From Kitasatospora sp. MAP5-34 (GTDB taxonomy: Bacteria; Actinomycetota; Actinomycetes; Streptomycetales; Streptomycetaceae), in NCBI RefSeq assembly GCF_029894335.1, contig NZ_JARXZC010000003.1:248001-312000 (forward strand): a stretch of DNA of 64,000 nt, in the 5' to 3' direction. Of this stretch, positions 8,479 to 16,729 are shown piece after piece (positions within the stretch are counted from its first letter, which is position 1; each line of letters begins with the position of its first letter). The notes under the pieces were generated by a model, which ran no database searches, was not told the DNA's origin, and saw only the letters and a program-made list of their open reading frames with translations. The position numbers and the translations under genes are program-made.

Positions 8479-8672
8479 CTGGACCACCTCCTCAATTAGG
8501 GACATGACAGCCGCATAGCCACTACCCATTCTGTGCCATAAATAACGGTTCGTCCCGATTTACCCACTGCAACTACCCGCCTACTTGTTCGCCCTGTGCG
8601 GCGCCAGCCACGGCGCCGACGGCAACGCCCTTCTCGCGTGATCCGCGTCTCAACCCACGCGGGTCGCATTGC

Positions 8673-8692
8673 CTATGCAACTCGTTGCATAG
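8673..8692. promoter_or_regulatory. PadR-type operator (ATGCAAC..GTTGCAT)
   Basis: Perfect 9-bp arms (8673-8681 and 8684-8692) separated by two bases, reading CTATGCAAC-TC-GTTGCATAG. It ends 12 bp upstream of the PadR-family start codon. The position in the promoter and the symmetry fit an autoregulatory operator; binding is inferred. Confidence 0.75.
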
Positions 8693-8704
8693 CAGGATGC
8701 TGGC

Positions 8705-9256
8705 ATGGCCCTTGAGCACGCGATCCTCGTCTCCCTGCTGGAACAGCCCGGCTCCGGGTACGAGCTGGCGCGCCGCTTCGACCGGTCCATCGGCCGCTTC
8801 TGGACCGCCACCCACCAGCAGATCTACCGGGTGCTGCGCCGGATGGAGACGGACGGCTGGATCGTCGCCGAGGAGGTCGCCCAGGACGGCCGCCCCGACA
8901 AGAAGGTCTACGCGCCGGCCGCGCCGGGCCGCGCGGCCCTGGCCGCCTGGCTCCGCGAGCCGGTCGAACCGGAGACCGTCCGGCACGAACTCGCCGTCAA
9001 GATCCGCGCCGCCGCCTTCGACGACTCCGCCGCCCTGACCTCGCTGATCTCCGAGGTCGAACGGCACCGGGAGAGCCACTCGGCACTGCTGGCCCGCTAT
9101 CTCACCGGCGAGCAGCGCGACTTCCCCGACCTGACGGCACTCGATACCCGCCAGGAGTTGCAGCACGTGGTGCTGCGCGGCGGGATCGAGTACGAGCGGA
9201 TGACCCTCGCCTGGCTGGACGACGTGCTCGCCACCCTTCACCGACTCGCCAACTGA
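8705..9256 (+). CDS. PadR family transcriptional regulator
   Basis: DNA-binding repressor (183 aa) of the PadR family. Residues ~4-75 form the winged helix (ILVSLLEQPGSGYELARRF, then QQIYRVLRRMETDGWI). Residues ~90-178 match the Vir_C-type C-terminal dimerisation domain. It starts 12 bp after a perfect palindrome, consistent with autorepression, and ends 22 bp before an acyl-CoA dehydrogenase gene, so the two likely form one operon controlled by this protein. The inducer is unknown. Confidence 0.88.
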   Translation: MALEHAILVSLLEQPGSGYELARRFDRSIGRFWTATHQQIYRVLRRMETDGWIVAEEVAQDGRPDKKVYAPAAPGRAALAAWLREPVEPETVRHELAVKIRAAAFDDSAALTSLISEVERHRESHSALLARYLTGEQRDFPDLTALDTRQELQHVVLRGGIEYERMTLAWLDDVLATLHRLAN

Positions 9257-9278
9257 CCCTCACTACCTGGGAGTTATC

Positions 9279-11063
9279 ATGCTCTTCAACCCGCGCACCT
9301 ACGACCCCGTGCAGTTCGACGAGCCGACCCGCCGCCTGCTGCGCGCCACCGTCGACTGGTTCGAGTCACGCGGCAAGAAGGCCCTGATCGACACCTACGT
9401 CGACCGCGCCTGGTACGGCGACTTCCTCGAATTCGCCGCCAAGGAGGGCCTGTTCGCGGAGTTCCTGACCCCGGCCTCGGCCGCCGACACCGCGCCCCGA
9501 GGCGAAGCGAGTGCCGGAGCGAGGAGTGTCGGCGCCGGGTCAGAGCGCCCGGAGGCGAGCGGGCGAGTCACAGCCAAGCGCTGGGACACCGCGCGGATCG
9601 CCGAGCTGAACGAGATCCTCGGCTTCTACGGTCTGGGCTACTGGTACACCTGGCAGGTCACCATCCTGGGCCTCGGCCCGGTCTGGCAGAGCGAGAACGA
9701 GGCCGTCCGGGCCCGCGCCGCCAAGCTTCTGACGGAGGGTCACGTGATGGCCTTCGGTCTCTCCGAGCGCTCCCACGGCGCGGACATCTACTCGACCGAC
9801 ATGATCCTCACCCCGGACGGCGAGGGCGGCTTCACCGCGTCCGGCTCCAAGTACTACATCGGCAACGGCAACGTCGCCGGCCTGGTCTCGGTCTTCGGCC
9901 GCCGCTCGGACGTCGACGGCCCGGAGGGCTACGTCTTCTTCGCCGCCGACAGCCGGCACGAGGCGTACCACCTGGTGAAGAACGTGGTGAACTCGCAGAT
10001 GTACGTCAGCGAGTTCCGCCTCGACGAGTACCCCGTCCGGGCCGAGGACGTGCTGCACACCGGCAAGCCCGCCTTCGACGCCGCGCTGAACACCGTCAAC
10101 GTCGGCAAGTTCAACCTCTGCACGGCCTCCGTCGGCATCTGCGAGCACGCGATGTACGAGGCCGTCACGCACGCCCACAACCGGGTGCTGTACGGCAAGA
10201 AGGTCACCGACTTCCCGCACGTGCGCCGCGAGTTGACCGACGCGTACACCCGCCTGAACGCGATGAAGCTGTTCAGCGACCGGGCCGTCGACTACTTCCG
10301 CTCCGCCTCGCCGGACGACCGTCGTTACCTGCTCTTCAACCCGATGACCAAGATGAAGGTCACCACCGAGGGCGAGAAGGTCATCGACCTGATGTGGGAC
10401 GTCATCGCGGCCAAGGGCTTCGAGGCGGACACCTACTTCGACAAGGCCGCCCGCGACATCCGCGGCCTGCCGAAGCTCGAGGGCACGGTGCACGTCAACC
10501 TCGCGCTGATCCTCAAGTTCATGGCGAACTACCTGTTCAACCCGGCCGAGTACCCGGCCGTGCCGAGCCGCCTGGACCCGGCCGACGACGCCTTCCTGTT
10601 CCAGCAGGGCCCGGCGCGCGGCCTCGGCGCGATCCGCTTCCACGACTGGCGGACCGCGTACGACACGCACGCCCACCTGCCGAACGTGGCCCGGTTCCGC
10701 GAGCAGGCCGACGGCCTCTGCGCGCTGCTGCTCGCCCACGCGCCGAGCGCCGAGCAGCAGCAGGACCTGGACTTCCTGCTGGAGATCGGCCAGCTCTTCG
10801 CCCTCGTGGTCTACGGCCAGCTGGTGCTGGAGCAGGCCGAGTTGACCGGCGTGGACGCCGACCTGCTGGACAGCGTCTTCGACGTCCTGGTGCGCGACTT
10901 CTCCGCCCACGCCACCGAGCTGCACGGCAAGAGCTCGACCACCGACGAGCAGGCCGCCTGGGCGCTGGCGCACGTCCGCCGCCCGGTCTCGGACACCGAG
11001 CGCGCGGCCCGGGTCTGGGCACAGGTCGAGGCCCTCTCGGGCGCGTACGAGATGCAGCCGTAA
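9279..11063 (+). CDS. Large acyl-CoA dehydrogenase family protein
   Basis: Flavoprotein oxidoreductase (594 aa) of the long acyl-CoA dehydrogenase type. The conserved ACAD blocks include MAFGLSERSHGADIYSTD (FAD/substrate contact), the middle beta domain and the C-terminal helical bundle with an added ~200-residue extension. Substrate is unknown; a fatty or branched acyl-CoA is likely. It lies 22 bp downstream of the PadR gene and ends at a 19-bp stem terminator, giving a two-gene unit. Residues ~70-98 (nt ~9484-9570) form a Gly/Ala/Ser/Arg-rich stretch that interrupts otherwise family-like sequence and is encoded by GAGGCGA/GCGAG repeats, suggesting an in-frame insertion. Confidence 0.8.
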   Translation: MLFNPRTYDPVQFDEPTRRLLRATVDWFESRGKKALIDTYVDRAWYGDFLEFAAKEGLFAEFLTPASAADTAPRGEASAGARSVGAGSERPEASGRVTAKRWDTARIAELNEILGFYGLGYWYTWQVTILGLGPVWQSENEAVRARAAKLLTEGHVMAFGLSERSHGADIYSTDMILTPDGEGGFTASGSKYYIGNGNVAGLVSVFGRRSDVDGPEGYVFFAADSRHEAYHLVKNVVNSQMYVSEFRLDEYPVRAEDVLHTGKPAFDAALNTVNVGKFNLCTASVGICEHAMYEAVTHAHNRVLYGKKVTDFPHVRRELTDAYTRLNAMKLFSDRAVDYFRSASPDDRRYLLFNPMTKMKVTTEGEKVIDLMWDVIAAKGFEADTYFDKAARDIRGLPKLEGTVHVNLALILKFMANYLFNPAEYPAVPSRLDPADDAFLFQQGPARGLGAIRFHDWRTAYDTHAHLPNVARFREQADGLCALLLAHAPSAEQQQDLDFLLEIGQLFALVVYGQLVLEQAELTGVDADLLDSVFDVLVRDFSAHATELHGKSSTTDEQAAWALAHVRRPVSDTERAARVWAQVEALSGAYEMQP

Positions 11064-11070
11064 CAAGCCC

Positions 11071-11112
11071 GTCGAAGGGGGTGCCACGCGGCGGCGTGGC
11101 ACCCCCTTCGAC
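11071..11112. terminator. Strong hairpin terminator of the padR-acyl-CoA dehydrogenase unit
   Basis: Perfect 19-bp stem (11071-11089 with 11094-11112) and a 4-nt loop, 8 bp after the dehydrogenase stop codon. Confidence 0.9.
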
Positions 11113-11212
11113 GTACCCGTGTCCCGGGCCCGGCCGGGACCACTGCCTCATGCACTCGGGACAACCGGCCGATGACCCTGGGGGAGCCAGTAGCGACCCC
11201 TGGGAGCCCCTT

Positions 11213-12258
11213 ATGACTCAGTCCGTGCAGTCCTTGCCTGCTGTCCAGACCGCCCAACCCACCGACCTCACCAAGTTCGCGGACCCGCTCCGCATCCCGC
11301 CGACCATCAGCCCCGGCCCCGAACTCACCGTCCAGCTCACCTCCGCCGATGTCCAGCTGCACTCCGAGCTGCCCCCCACCCCGATGTGGACGTACGAGGG
11401 CGGCTTCCCCGGTCCGGTGATCGAGGTGCGGCGCGGGCAACGGCTCCGGGTCGCCTGGGAGAACCGGATCTCCACCCCCTACCCGGCGCAGGTCGGCAAC
11501 CTCCCGGCCATCACCATGCCGCCCGCCGAGAACGTGCCGGGCATCGACCCCGCCCTGCTGAACCAGCCGGCGGCGGCGGTCCCGCCCTGGGCGGTCGTCC
11601 ACCTGCACGGCGCGGTGACCGGCGGGGGGCACGACGGCTGGACGGACAACGCCATGCTGCCGGGCGGGTCCCAGCTCTCCGAGTACCCGAACGACCAGCA
11701 GGCGACGGCTCTCTGGTACCACGACCACGCGATGGGCATCACCCGGCTCAACGTCAACGCCGGCTTGGCCGGACTCTACCTGGTCCGGGACGACGAGGAG
11801 GACGGACTCGGGCTGCCGGACGGCGAGTTCGAGGTCCCGCTGGTGCTCTGCGACCGTAACCTGGTCACCGCGCCGGACGGTTCGCTGACCGGGCAGCTGC
11901 TGTACAAGACCGTCGGCCCGCTGCCGTTCTCAGGCCGCTACACCCTCGTCAACGGCGGGATCTGGCCGCACTTCGACGTCCGCCCGCGCTGGTATCGCCG
12001 GTCACCTGGGACGCCGCGTCGCCGATCGAACCGTCCGACCAGGGCTGGAAGGACGTCGTCAAGATCGCGCCGGGCCAACTCGTCCGGATCGCCGGTCAGT
12101 TCACCGGAGCGACGGGCAAGTTCATGTACCACTGCCACCTGCTGGACCACGAGGACGACGGCATGATGCGCCCGTTCACCGTGACGCCGGGCGCGGTCAT
12201 GGACCTCGACCCCGGGATGTCCATGGACATGGGCGGCGCTCCCGACCACACCTCCTGA
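11213..12258 (+). pseudogene. Multicopper oxidase, internally deleted and frameshifted
   Basis: Remnant of a three-domain multicopper oxidase (CotA/bilirubin-oxidase-like). From the ATG at 11213 the first cupredoxin domain is intact, with copper ligand motifs HLHGAV and WYHDHAMG. Reading then fails near 11990 after the domain-2 motif FDVRPRWYR. In another frame, from about 11989 to the stop at 12258, the C-terminus reads PVTWDAASPIEPSD and carries the type-1 copper motif YHCHLLDHEDDGMM. Most of domain 2 and the HPxHxH motif are absent, so the fragments total only about 345 residues, well short of the ~480-500 normal for the family. A 22-bp stem terminator follows directly. The remnant still resembles a recent loss. 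Confidence 0.85.
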
Positions 12259-12262
12259 GCCT

Positions 12263-12310
12263 CAGCTGGATCCGGCCCCACCGCTTGTGCGGTGGGGCCG
12301 GATCCAGCTG
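12263..12310. terminator. 22-bp stem terminator after the multicopper oxidase remnant
   Basis: Perfect 22-bp stem (12263-12284 with 12289-12310) and a TTGT loop. It separates the oxidase remnant from the converging small-peptide gene. Confidence 0.92.
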
Positions 12311-12324
12311 GGTCGGGATGATCA

Positions 12325-12585
12325 CTAGCACCGGGGCTGACCGGGGCCTCCGCAGTCGGAGCCGCCGTCCTGCCGGGCCGGGCCCGCGTAACCGAGTCCG
12401 GCCAGTCGGGTCAGGAGCCTGGTCCGCACCCCAGGGGGGCAGGCGCTCTGGCCGGGACCTCCACAGTCGCCGCCGGTGTCAGCCGACGTCACCGACCGAA
12501 TTGCCTTCGGAAGTGCCAGGGTGACTCCGGCCACGGCCGCTGCGGCGAGCACTTTGGCCGCCGTGCTTCCGGGTATGCATGTCAT
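12325..12585 (-). CDS. Small exported protein with duplicated DCGGPGQ motif
   Basis: Predicted exported or membrane-anchored small protein (86 aa) of unknown function. The ATG at 12585 is fixed by AAGGAG 8 nt upstream. A hydrophobic stretch (AAKVLAAAAVAGVTLALP, residues ~9-26) resembles a signal sequence. The mature part carries two copies of DCGGPGQ, at about residues 40 and 79, each followed by another Cys (QSAC, QPRC), and the protein ends on Cys. The repeated cysteine pairs suggest disulfides or metal binding. It lies between the oxidase remnant and a two-component system on the same strand, but a hairpin at 12691-12728 separates it from the kinase gene, so it probably has its own promoter. 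Confidence 0.7.
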   Translation of the reverse strand: MTCIPGSTAAKVLAAAAVAGVTLALPKAIRSVTSADTGGDCGGPGQSACPPGVRTRLLTRLAGLGYAGPARQDGGSDCGGPGQPRC

Positions 12586-12690
12586 CTTGTGTACTCCTTG
12601 GCTCAGTGCCGTCCCGTCGTCTGATGCGGGCGACCGGACCCGATCGGGTCTCCGGTTAAGACTGTCCGCCCGGTGGCGTCCCGGATGCAT

Positions 12691-12728
12691 GAGCCCGTGG
12701 TCCCCATTCAGTGTGGGACCACGGGCTC
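12691..12728. terminator. Hairpin terminator of the two-component operon
   Basis: 14-bp perfect stem (12691-12704 with 12715-12728) and a 10-nt loop, 29 bp beyond the histidine kinase stop codon on the minus strand. Confidence 0.85.
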
Positions 12729-12756
12729 GGGACGCACGACCTGGGACGGACTGGTC

Positions 12757-14823
12757 TCAGCCGGCCTGTTCGGCGGCGCCGGCTCTGGGGAAGACGGCCC
12801 GGACCACCGCGCCACGGGCGTCGTTGGCGGCGGAGAAGCGGCCGCCCAGCTCCTCCGCGCGCTCGGCCATCGAGCGCAGCCCGACCCCGGCGCCGTTGGC
12901 GTGTGCGGGGAAGCCGGCGCCGTCGTCATGGGCTTCGACGGTGATCTCGTCCGACCCGACGCGCAGGGCGAGCCGGACGCTGGTGGCACCGGAGTGGCGG
13001 ACCACGTTGTTGAGCGCCTCACCGCTGATCCGGTAGACGGCGACCTCGACGGCCGCCGGGAGCCTGGGCAGCGGATCGGGGTCGAGATCGAGGGTGACCT
13101 GCAGCGCCCGGCCACCGAAGCCGTCCGCGAGCCGGCGCAACGCGACGGCCAGCCCGTCGCTCCCCAGGGCCGCCGGGGCCAGGCCGTCGGTGATCCGGCG
13201 CAGCTCGGTGATCGCCTGGCCGATGCCGCGCGAAGCGGTGGCGAGCGAGCGGGCCGCCTCGCAGTCCTCCGCGATACCGCTGCGCGCCGCGTCCACCTGG
13301 AGGCGCAGCCCGGACAGCGCCGGACCGAGCCCGTCGTGCAGGTCGTGCCGCAGGCGCCGGCGTTCCTCCTCGCGGGCCAGCACGATCTGCTTCCGGCTCG
13401 CCTGCAGCTCCTCGTACAGCCGCAGCGAGGCGATGGCGGGAGAGGCCTGGCCGGCGAGCATCCTGAGCACCTCGCGGTCCTGCCGGTCGAGCGTCCGCTG
13501 CCCGGAGCGCGGCGGTACGGCGAGGTCTCCGATCACCGCGCCCTCGTACGTCAGCGGGAAGGTCTCGCCGGGCAGCTCGTGCTCGCCCAGGGCCGCCAGC
13601 TCGCGCGGCCCGCTGCGGGTGTGCACCCGGACCACGGCGCCGGGGAGCCCGAGAGCCTGCACCGCCGTCGCGCAGAGCAGGGGCGGCACCCCGGCCGGGC
13701 TGACCGCGTGGCTCATCCGCTCGGCGAGTTCGCGGACCACCCGGTACGGCTGGGCGCGCTCGCCGTAGTAGGCCCGGTCGACGGCGTGCAGGACGCCGCG
13801 CGTGGCCGGGCGCAGCAACGCGCCCAGCACGGCGACCACGAACAGCATCCACCACTCCCCGCCGCCCGTACGAGCGTGGACACCCAGCAGGCTGTGCGTC
13901 AGGTAGACGGCACCGAGCACGGCGATGAACACGAACGTGCAGAAGGTGTAGGCGGAGAGGTAGAAGCGGGTGGAGCGGTCGAGGGAGAGCGACCTGTCCC
14001 GCCGGAACGCGACGGCCAGGCCCAGCAGCCAGGCGCCCTGGCCGATCAGGATCTGCGCGTACCCCAGCCCGGACCAGGTGAGGTCGGCGTACTCCGGGAC
14101 GATGATCAGCAACATCCAGACCAGGTAGGGCACCACGACTTCGACCAGCCGAGGAGTCCGCCCGGGCGAGCGCCACCAGCGGACGGCGGCCACCACCAGG
14201 GTGAAGCCCACGGTCGCCGTGAAGGCGTTCCAGGCGGCCGGATCCAGGACGCTGCCGAGGTCCCGGCCGAAGTCTCGCCAGACCCCGTGCCTGAGCGGGT
14301 TGGCGACGCCGTCCCAGTTCCTGGCGCGGGCCTCCCAGTAGAAGGCGAGCACCAGACTCCACAGGCCCAGCAGGACTGTGACGACCCGCCATCGGCCGGT
14401 GGGGAGCCGCCCGTCCGGGAGCCAGAGCGGGAAGGCGAAGATCAGGAAGTAGTAGGCGGCGAGGGAGGCGATCGGCAGCACGACCACGAAGTCCGCCGCC
14501 ACCGGCCCGGCCCCGGCCAGCCCGGCCCCGAGCACCACGAACATCCGCAGCGTCTCCAGCAGACCGGTGGCCAGCAGCAGCGCTCCGAGTCCGGTCGCGC
14601 GGCGGTTCACCAGGATGAACAGGCCGGAGAGCGAGAACGTCAGGTAGAGCGCGACGTTGACACCGTCGTAGAAGTAGGACGAGCTGAGGTTCTTGTCACC
14701 CAGATGGGTCAGCGCCAGCCCGGACCAGCCCAGCGCGCAGAGCAGGGTCGCCCCGCAGGCCGCCAGGGCCAGGGCGAGCCCGGCGGGTGGGGCACCGTCA
14801 CGGATGCTCTCGTTATCGCTCAT
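12757..14823 (-). CDS. NarL-type sensor histidine kinase, multi-pass membrane
   Basis: Membrane sensor kinase (688 aa) that phosphorylates the response regulator encoded 111 bp upstream. The N-terminal ~330 residues hold about eight hydrophobic segments and no large extracellular domain. Residues ~345-480 look like a GAF-type sensory region. The HisKA_3 dimerisation motif EEERRRLRHDLHDGLGP places the phospho-His at about residue 495. The HATPase domain follows, with ISGEALNNVVRHSGA (N box), HDDGAGF (G1) and GVGLRSMAERA (G2). Gene order is regulator then kinase, ending at the 12691-12728 hairpin. The signal sensed is unknown. Confidence 0.9.
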   Translation of the reverse strand: MSDNESIRDGAPPAGLALALAACGATLLCALGWSGLALTHLGDKNLSSSYFYDGVNVALYLTFSLSGLFILVNRRATGLGALLLATGLLETLRMFVVLGAGLAGAGPVAADFVVVLPIASLAAYYFLIFAFPLWLPDGRLPTGRWRVVTVLLGLWSLVLAFYWEARARNWDGVANPLRHGVWRDFGRDLGSVLDPAAWNAFTATVGFTLVVAAVRWWRSPGRTPRLVEVVVPYLVWMLLIIVPEYADLTWSGLGYAQILIGQGAWLLGLAVAFRRDRSLSLDRSTRFYLSAYTFCTFVFIAVLGAVYLTHSLLGVHARTGGGEWWMLFVVAVLGALLRPATRGVLHAVDRAYYGERAQPYRVVRELAERMSHAVSPAGVPPLLCATAVQALGLPGAVVRVHTRSGPRELAALGEHELPGETFPLTYEGAVIGDLAVPPRSGQRTLDRQDREVLRMLAGQASPAIASLRLYEELQASRKQIVLAREEERRRLRHDLHDGLGPALSGLRLQVDAARSGIAEDCEAARSLATASRGIGQAITELRRITDGLAPAALGSDGLAVALRRLADGFGGRALQVTLDLDPDPLPRLPAAVEVAVYRISGEALNNVVRHSGATSVRLALRVGSDEITVEAHDDGAGFPAHANGAGVGLRSMAERAEELGGRFSAANDARGAVVRAVFPRAGAAEQAG

Positions 14824-14934
14824 GCAGCCCTCCTCGGCCCCTGCGCACCATGGTCGGCCGCCCGGTGTCCCAGATGCACGGGCCGCCGGTCCCGTCCGGG
14901 TCCCTGAGAGGTGGGCCGGTCGTCGGGCGGTGGG

Positions 14935-15606
14935 TCAGTCGTCGCCCAGGCCCATGTCCCTGGCGCGGGCCACCGCCTCGGCGCGGGTGGCGACGTGGAG
15001 CTTCTCGAAGATGTGGGTGACGTGGTTGCGGACGGTCTTCTCGGCGACCACCAGCTCGCGGGCGATCCGGTGGTTGTCCAGCCCCCGGGCGACCAGCCCG
15101 AGGACCTCGGCCTCCCGCGCGGTGAGGGAGGGGAAGAGCTGCCCGGCCTCGCGCAGCCGGGTGCCCGCCAGCAGGGCGGTGATCCGGGTCGCGATCTCAG
15201 CGCCGAACACCGCGCCGCCCGCCGCGACCGTACGGACGGCGTGCAGCACCTCGTCCCGGCCGGCGCCCTTGACCAGGTAACCCCGGGCGCCCGCCTGGAG
15301 GGCAGCGAGCAGGCTGCCGTCGTCGTCCGCCATGGTGAGCATCAGGACGGGGGCGGTCGGGGTCTGCCCGGCCAGGCGGCGGGTGGCGTCCAGGCCGGAA
15401 CCGTCGGGCAGCGACAGATCCATCACGATCACGTCCGGGAGGCACTGCGCGACGGCATCGGCCACGGCGGCCACCGTCTCGGCCTCACCCACCACCTCGA
15501 CGCCCTCGGCGCTCTGCAGGGCGGCCTTGAGGCCCTCCCGGAAGAGCGGGTGGTCGTCGACGATCAGTACACGCACCGGCGAAGCGTCCCTCTGCAGGTC
15601 ATCCAC
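14935..15606 (-). CDS. NarL/FixJ family response regulator
   Basis: Two-component response regulator (223 aa). The receiver domain (residues ~12-125) has the acidic pair in VLIVDDHP, phospho-acceptor Asp63 in VIVMDLSLPDG and Lys in GYLVKGAG. A LuxR-type helix-turn-helix lies at ~155-215 (LTAREAEVLGLVARGLDNHRIA). It is the first gene of the operon with the kinase. The start codon is uncertain: translation could begin closer to the VRVLIVDD strand. It is divergent from the secreted protein gene at 15696 across an 89-bp promoter region, so that gene is a plausible target. Confidence 0.9.
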   Translation of the reverse strand: MDDLQRDASPVRVLIVDDHPLFREGLKAALQSAEGVEVVGEAETVAAVADAVAQCLPDVIVMDLSLPDGSGLDATRRLAGQTPTAPVLMLTMADDDGSLLAALQAGARGYLVKGAGRDEVLHAVRTVAAGGAVFGAEIATRITALLAGTRLREAGQLFPSLTAREAEVLGLVARGLDNHRIARELVVAEKTVRNHVTHIFEKLHVATRAEAVARARDMGLGDD

Positions 15607-15695
15607 CTGGCCGACACTACTAGTGATCGATTTATGACTTAGTGTGACATGCTGATGAATGGGGGCTAAACGGGACGAAGCGAGAGGCCTCCGGC

Positions 15696-16622
15696 ATGGC
15701 GCACGCGAGCCGACACTGTCCTGCTCCGCTGCGCAGCCTGGTGGTGCTGGCGCTCGCGGGCCTCACCGCCGCCATACTGCCGGGCCCCGGGGCCGCCCTC
15801 GCGGACGACTCCTCCTGCAGGACGGGCGGGCCACGACCCCGCACCTCGTACGGCACGGCCGAGCCGCTGGGCTCGGGGACGGTGCGGACGTACGCCGAGC
15901 TGGACGGCAAGCGGCCGGTCGCGGTGGGCGTGGTGCTCACCCGTAGCGCGCTCGACAACCTGCCCACCGAGATGACGGACCGCAAGCGCTGCTTCGACGT
16001 GAACGGCGACGGGGTGATCGAGGAGGCGACCGAGTGCGCGGGCGGGCACGAGCACATCCTCGACCTGCCGCCCGCCCTGCTGGCCCTGCCCGGGATGCCG
16101 CTGGAGTGGTCGCTGCTCAACTGGCAGCCGATGGGGCACGGGCCGGTGGGGGTGTACGACAAGCCCCACCTGGACGTGCACTTCTACCTGCAGCCGAAAG
16201 CGGAGCGGGATGCCATCCGGCCCGGCCCGTGCGGCATCGTGATCAACTGCGAGGACTTCGCCACCGCGACCAAGCCGGTGCCGCCTGAGTACCTGCCGGC
16301 CGACCACGGCGACAAGGGCCTCGCCGAGGTCGGGATGGGCAACCACCTGCCGGACCTGACCGCCGGGGAGTGGCACGGCGTACCGTTCGACCGGACCTTC
16401 ATCTACGGCGCCTACGACGCCCGCATCACCTTCCTGGAGCCGATGATCACCGTCGCCGATCTGCAGCGGACGGAGGCGGGGACGGCGTCCGGCAAGTGCG
16501 CCGACATCAAGCAGCCGCAGGCGTGGCAGCAGCCGGGGTGGTACCCGCGCCAGTACTGCGTGCGGTACCGGGGGGATCGGCAGCAGTTCACCATCTCGCT
16601 GGAGGACTTCTCGCGGCGGTAG
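15696..16622 (+). CDS. Secreted protein of unknown function (DUF5602/TTHB210-like)
   Basis: Exported protein (308 aa) with a signal peptide (hydrophobic segment ~13-30, cleavage near ALA-DD at ~37). Residues ~65-240 contain VAVGVVLTRSALDNLP and DKPHLDVHFYL, a pattern remembered from TTHB210-like (DUF5602) proteins; that link is tentative. A loop DVNGDGVIEEATE at ~100 looks like an EF-hand calcium site, and several His/Asp residues in GHEHILDLP and PHLDVHFY could bind metal. Cysteine pairs fit an extracellular protein. It is divergent from the response regulator and ends before a bidirectional hairpin. Confidence 0.7.
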   Translation: MAHASRHCPAPLRSLVVLALAGLTAAILPGPGAALADDSSCRTGGPRPRTSYGTAEPLGSGTVRTYAELDGKRPVAVGVVLTRSALDNLPTEMTDRKRCFDVNGDGVIEEATECAGGHEHILDLPPALLALPGMPLEWSLLNWQPMGHGPVGVYDKPHLDVHFYLQPKAERDAIRPGPCGIVINCEDFATATKPVPPEYLPADHGDKGLAEVGMGNHLPDLTAGEWHGVPFDRTFIYGAYDARITFLEPMITVADLQRTEAGTASGKCADIKQPQAWQQPGWYPRQYCVRYRGDRQQFTISLEDFSRR

Positions 16623-16670
16623 GGGGCCGAATCGCGGCCCCTGGCTCCTGAGGGGCGATAACCGATGACA

Positions 16671-16696
16671 GATGACAGATTTCAAAATCTGTCATC
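16671..16696. terminator. Bidirectional hairpin between converging genes
   Basis: 12-bp complementary arms GATGACAGATTT/AAATCTGTCATC (16671-16682 with 16685-16696); the innermost pairs would open to form the loop. Flanking GATAACCGAT/ATCGGTTATC direct copies extend the symmetry. It is AT-rich for this genome and ends both the secreted-protein gene and the cyclitol operon. Confidence 0.75.
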
Positions 16697-16729
16697 GGTT
16701 ATCGGTTATCGGTTGTTGGGAACCAGCCG

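Noticed and set aside
11989..12258. Separate small copper protein from the 3' part of the oxidase
   Set aside because: It has no start codon or ribosome site and matches only the C-terminal segment of multicopper oxidases.
12673..14907. 744-residue plus-strand frame opposite the histidine kinase
   Set aside because: Low-complexity Gln/Gly/Arg product; the kinase motifs are on the minus strand.
14824..14934. Hairpin or small ORF between response regulator and kinase
   Set aside because: Only weak imperfect pairing (CCGCCCGGTG with CACGGGCCGCC) and no ribosome site; left unannotated.
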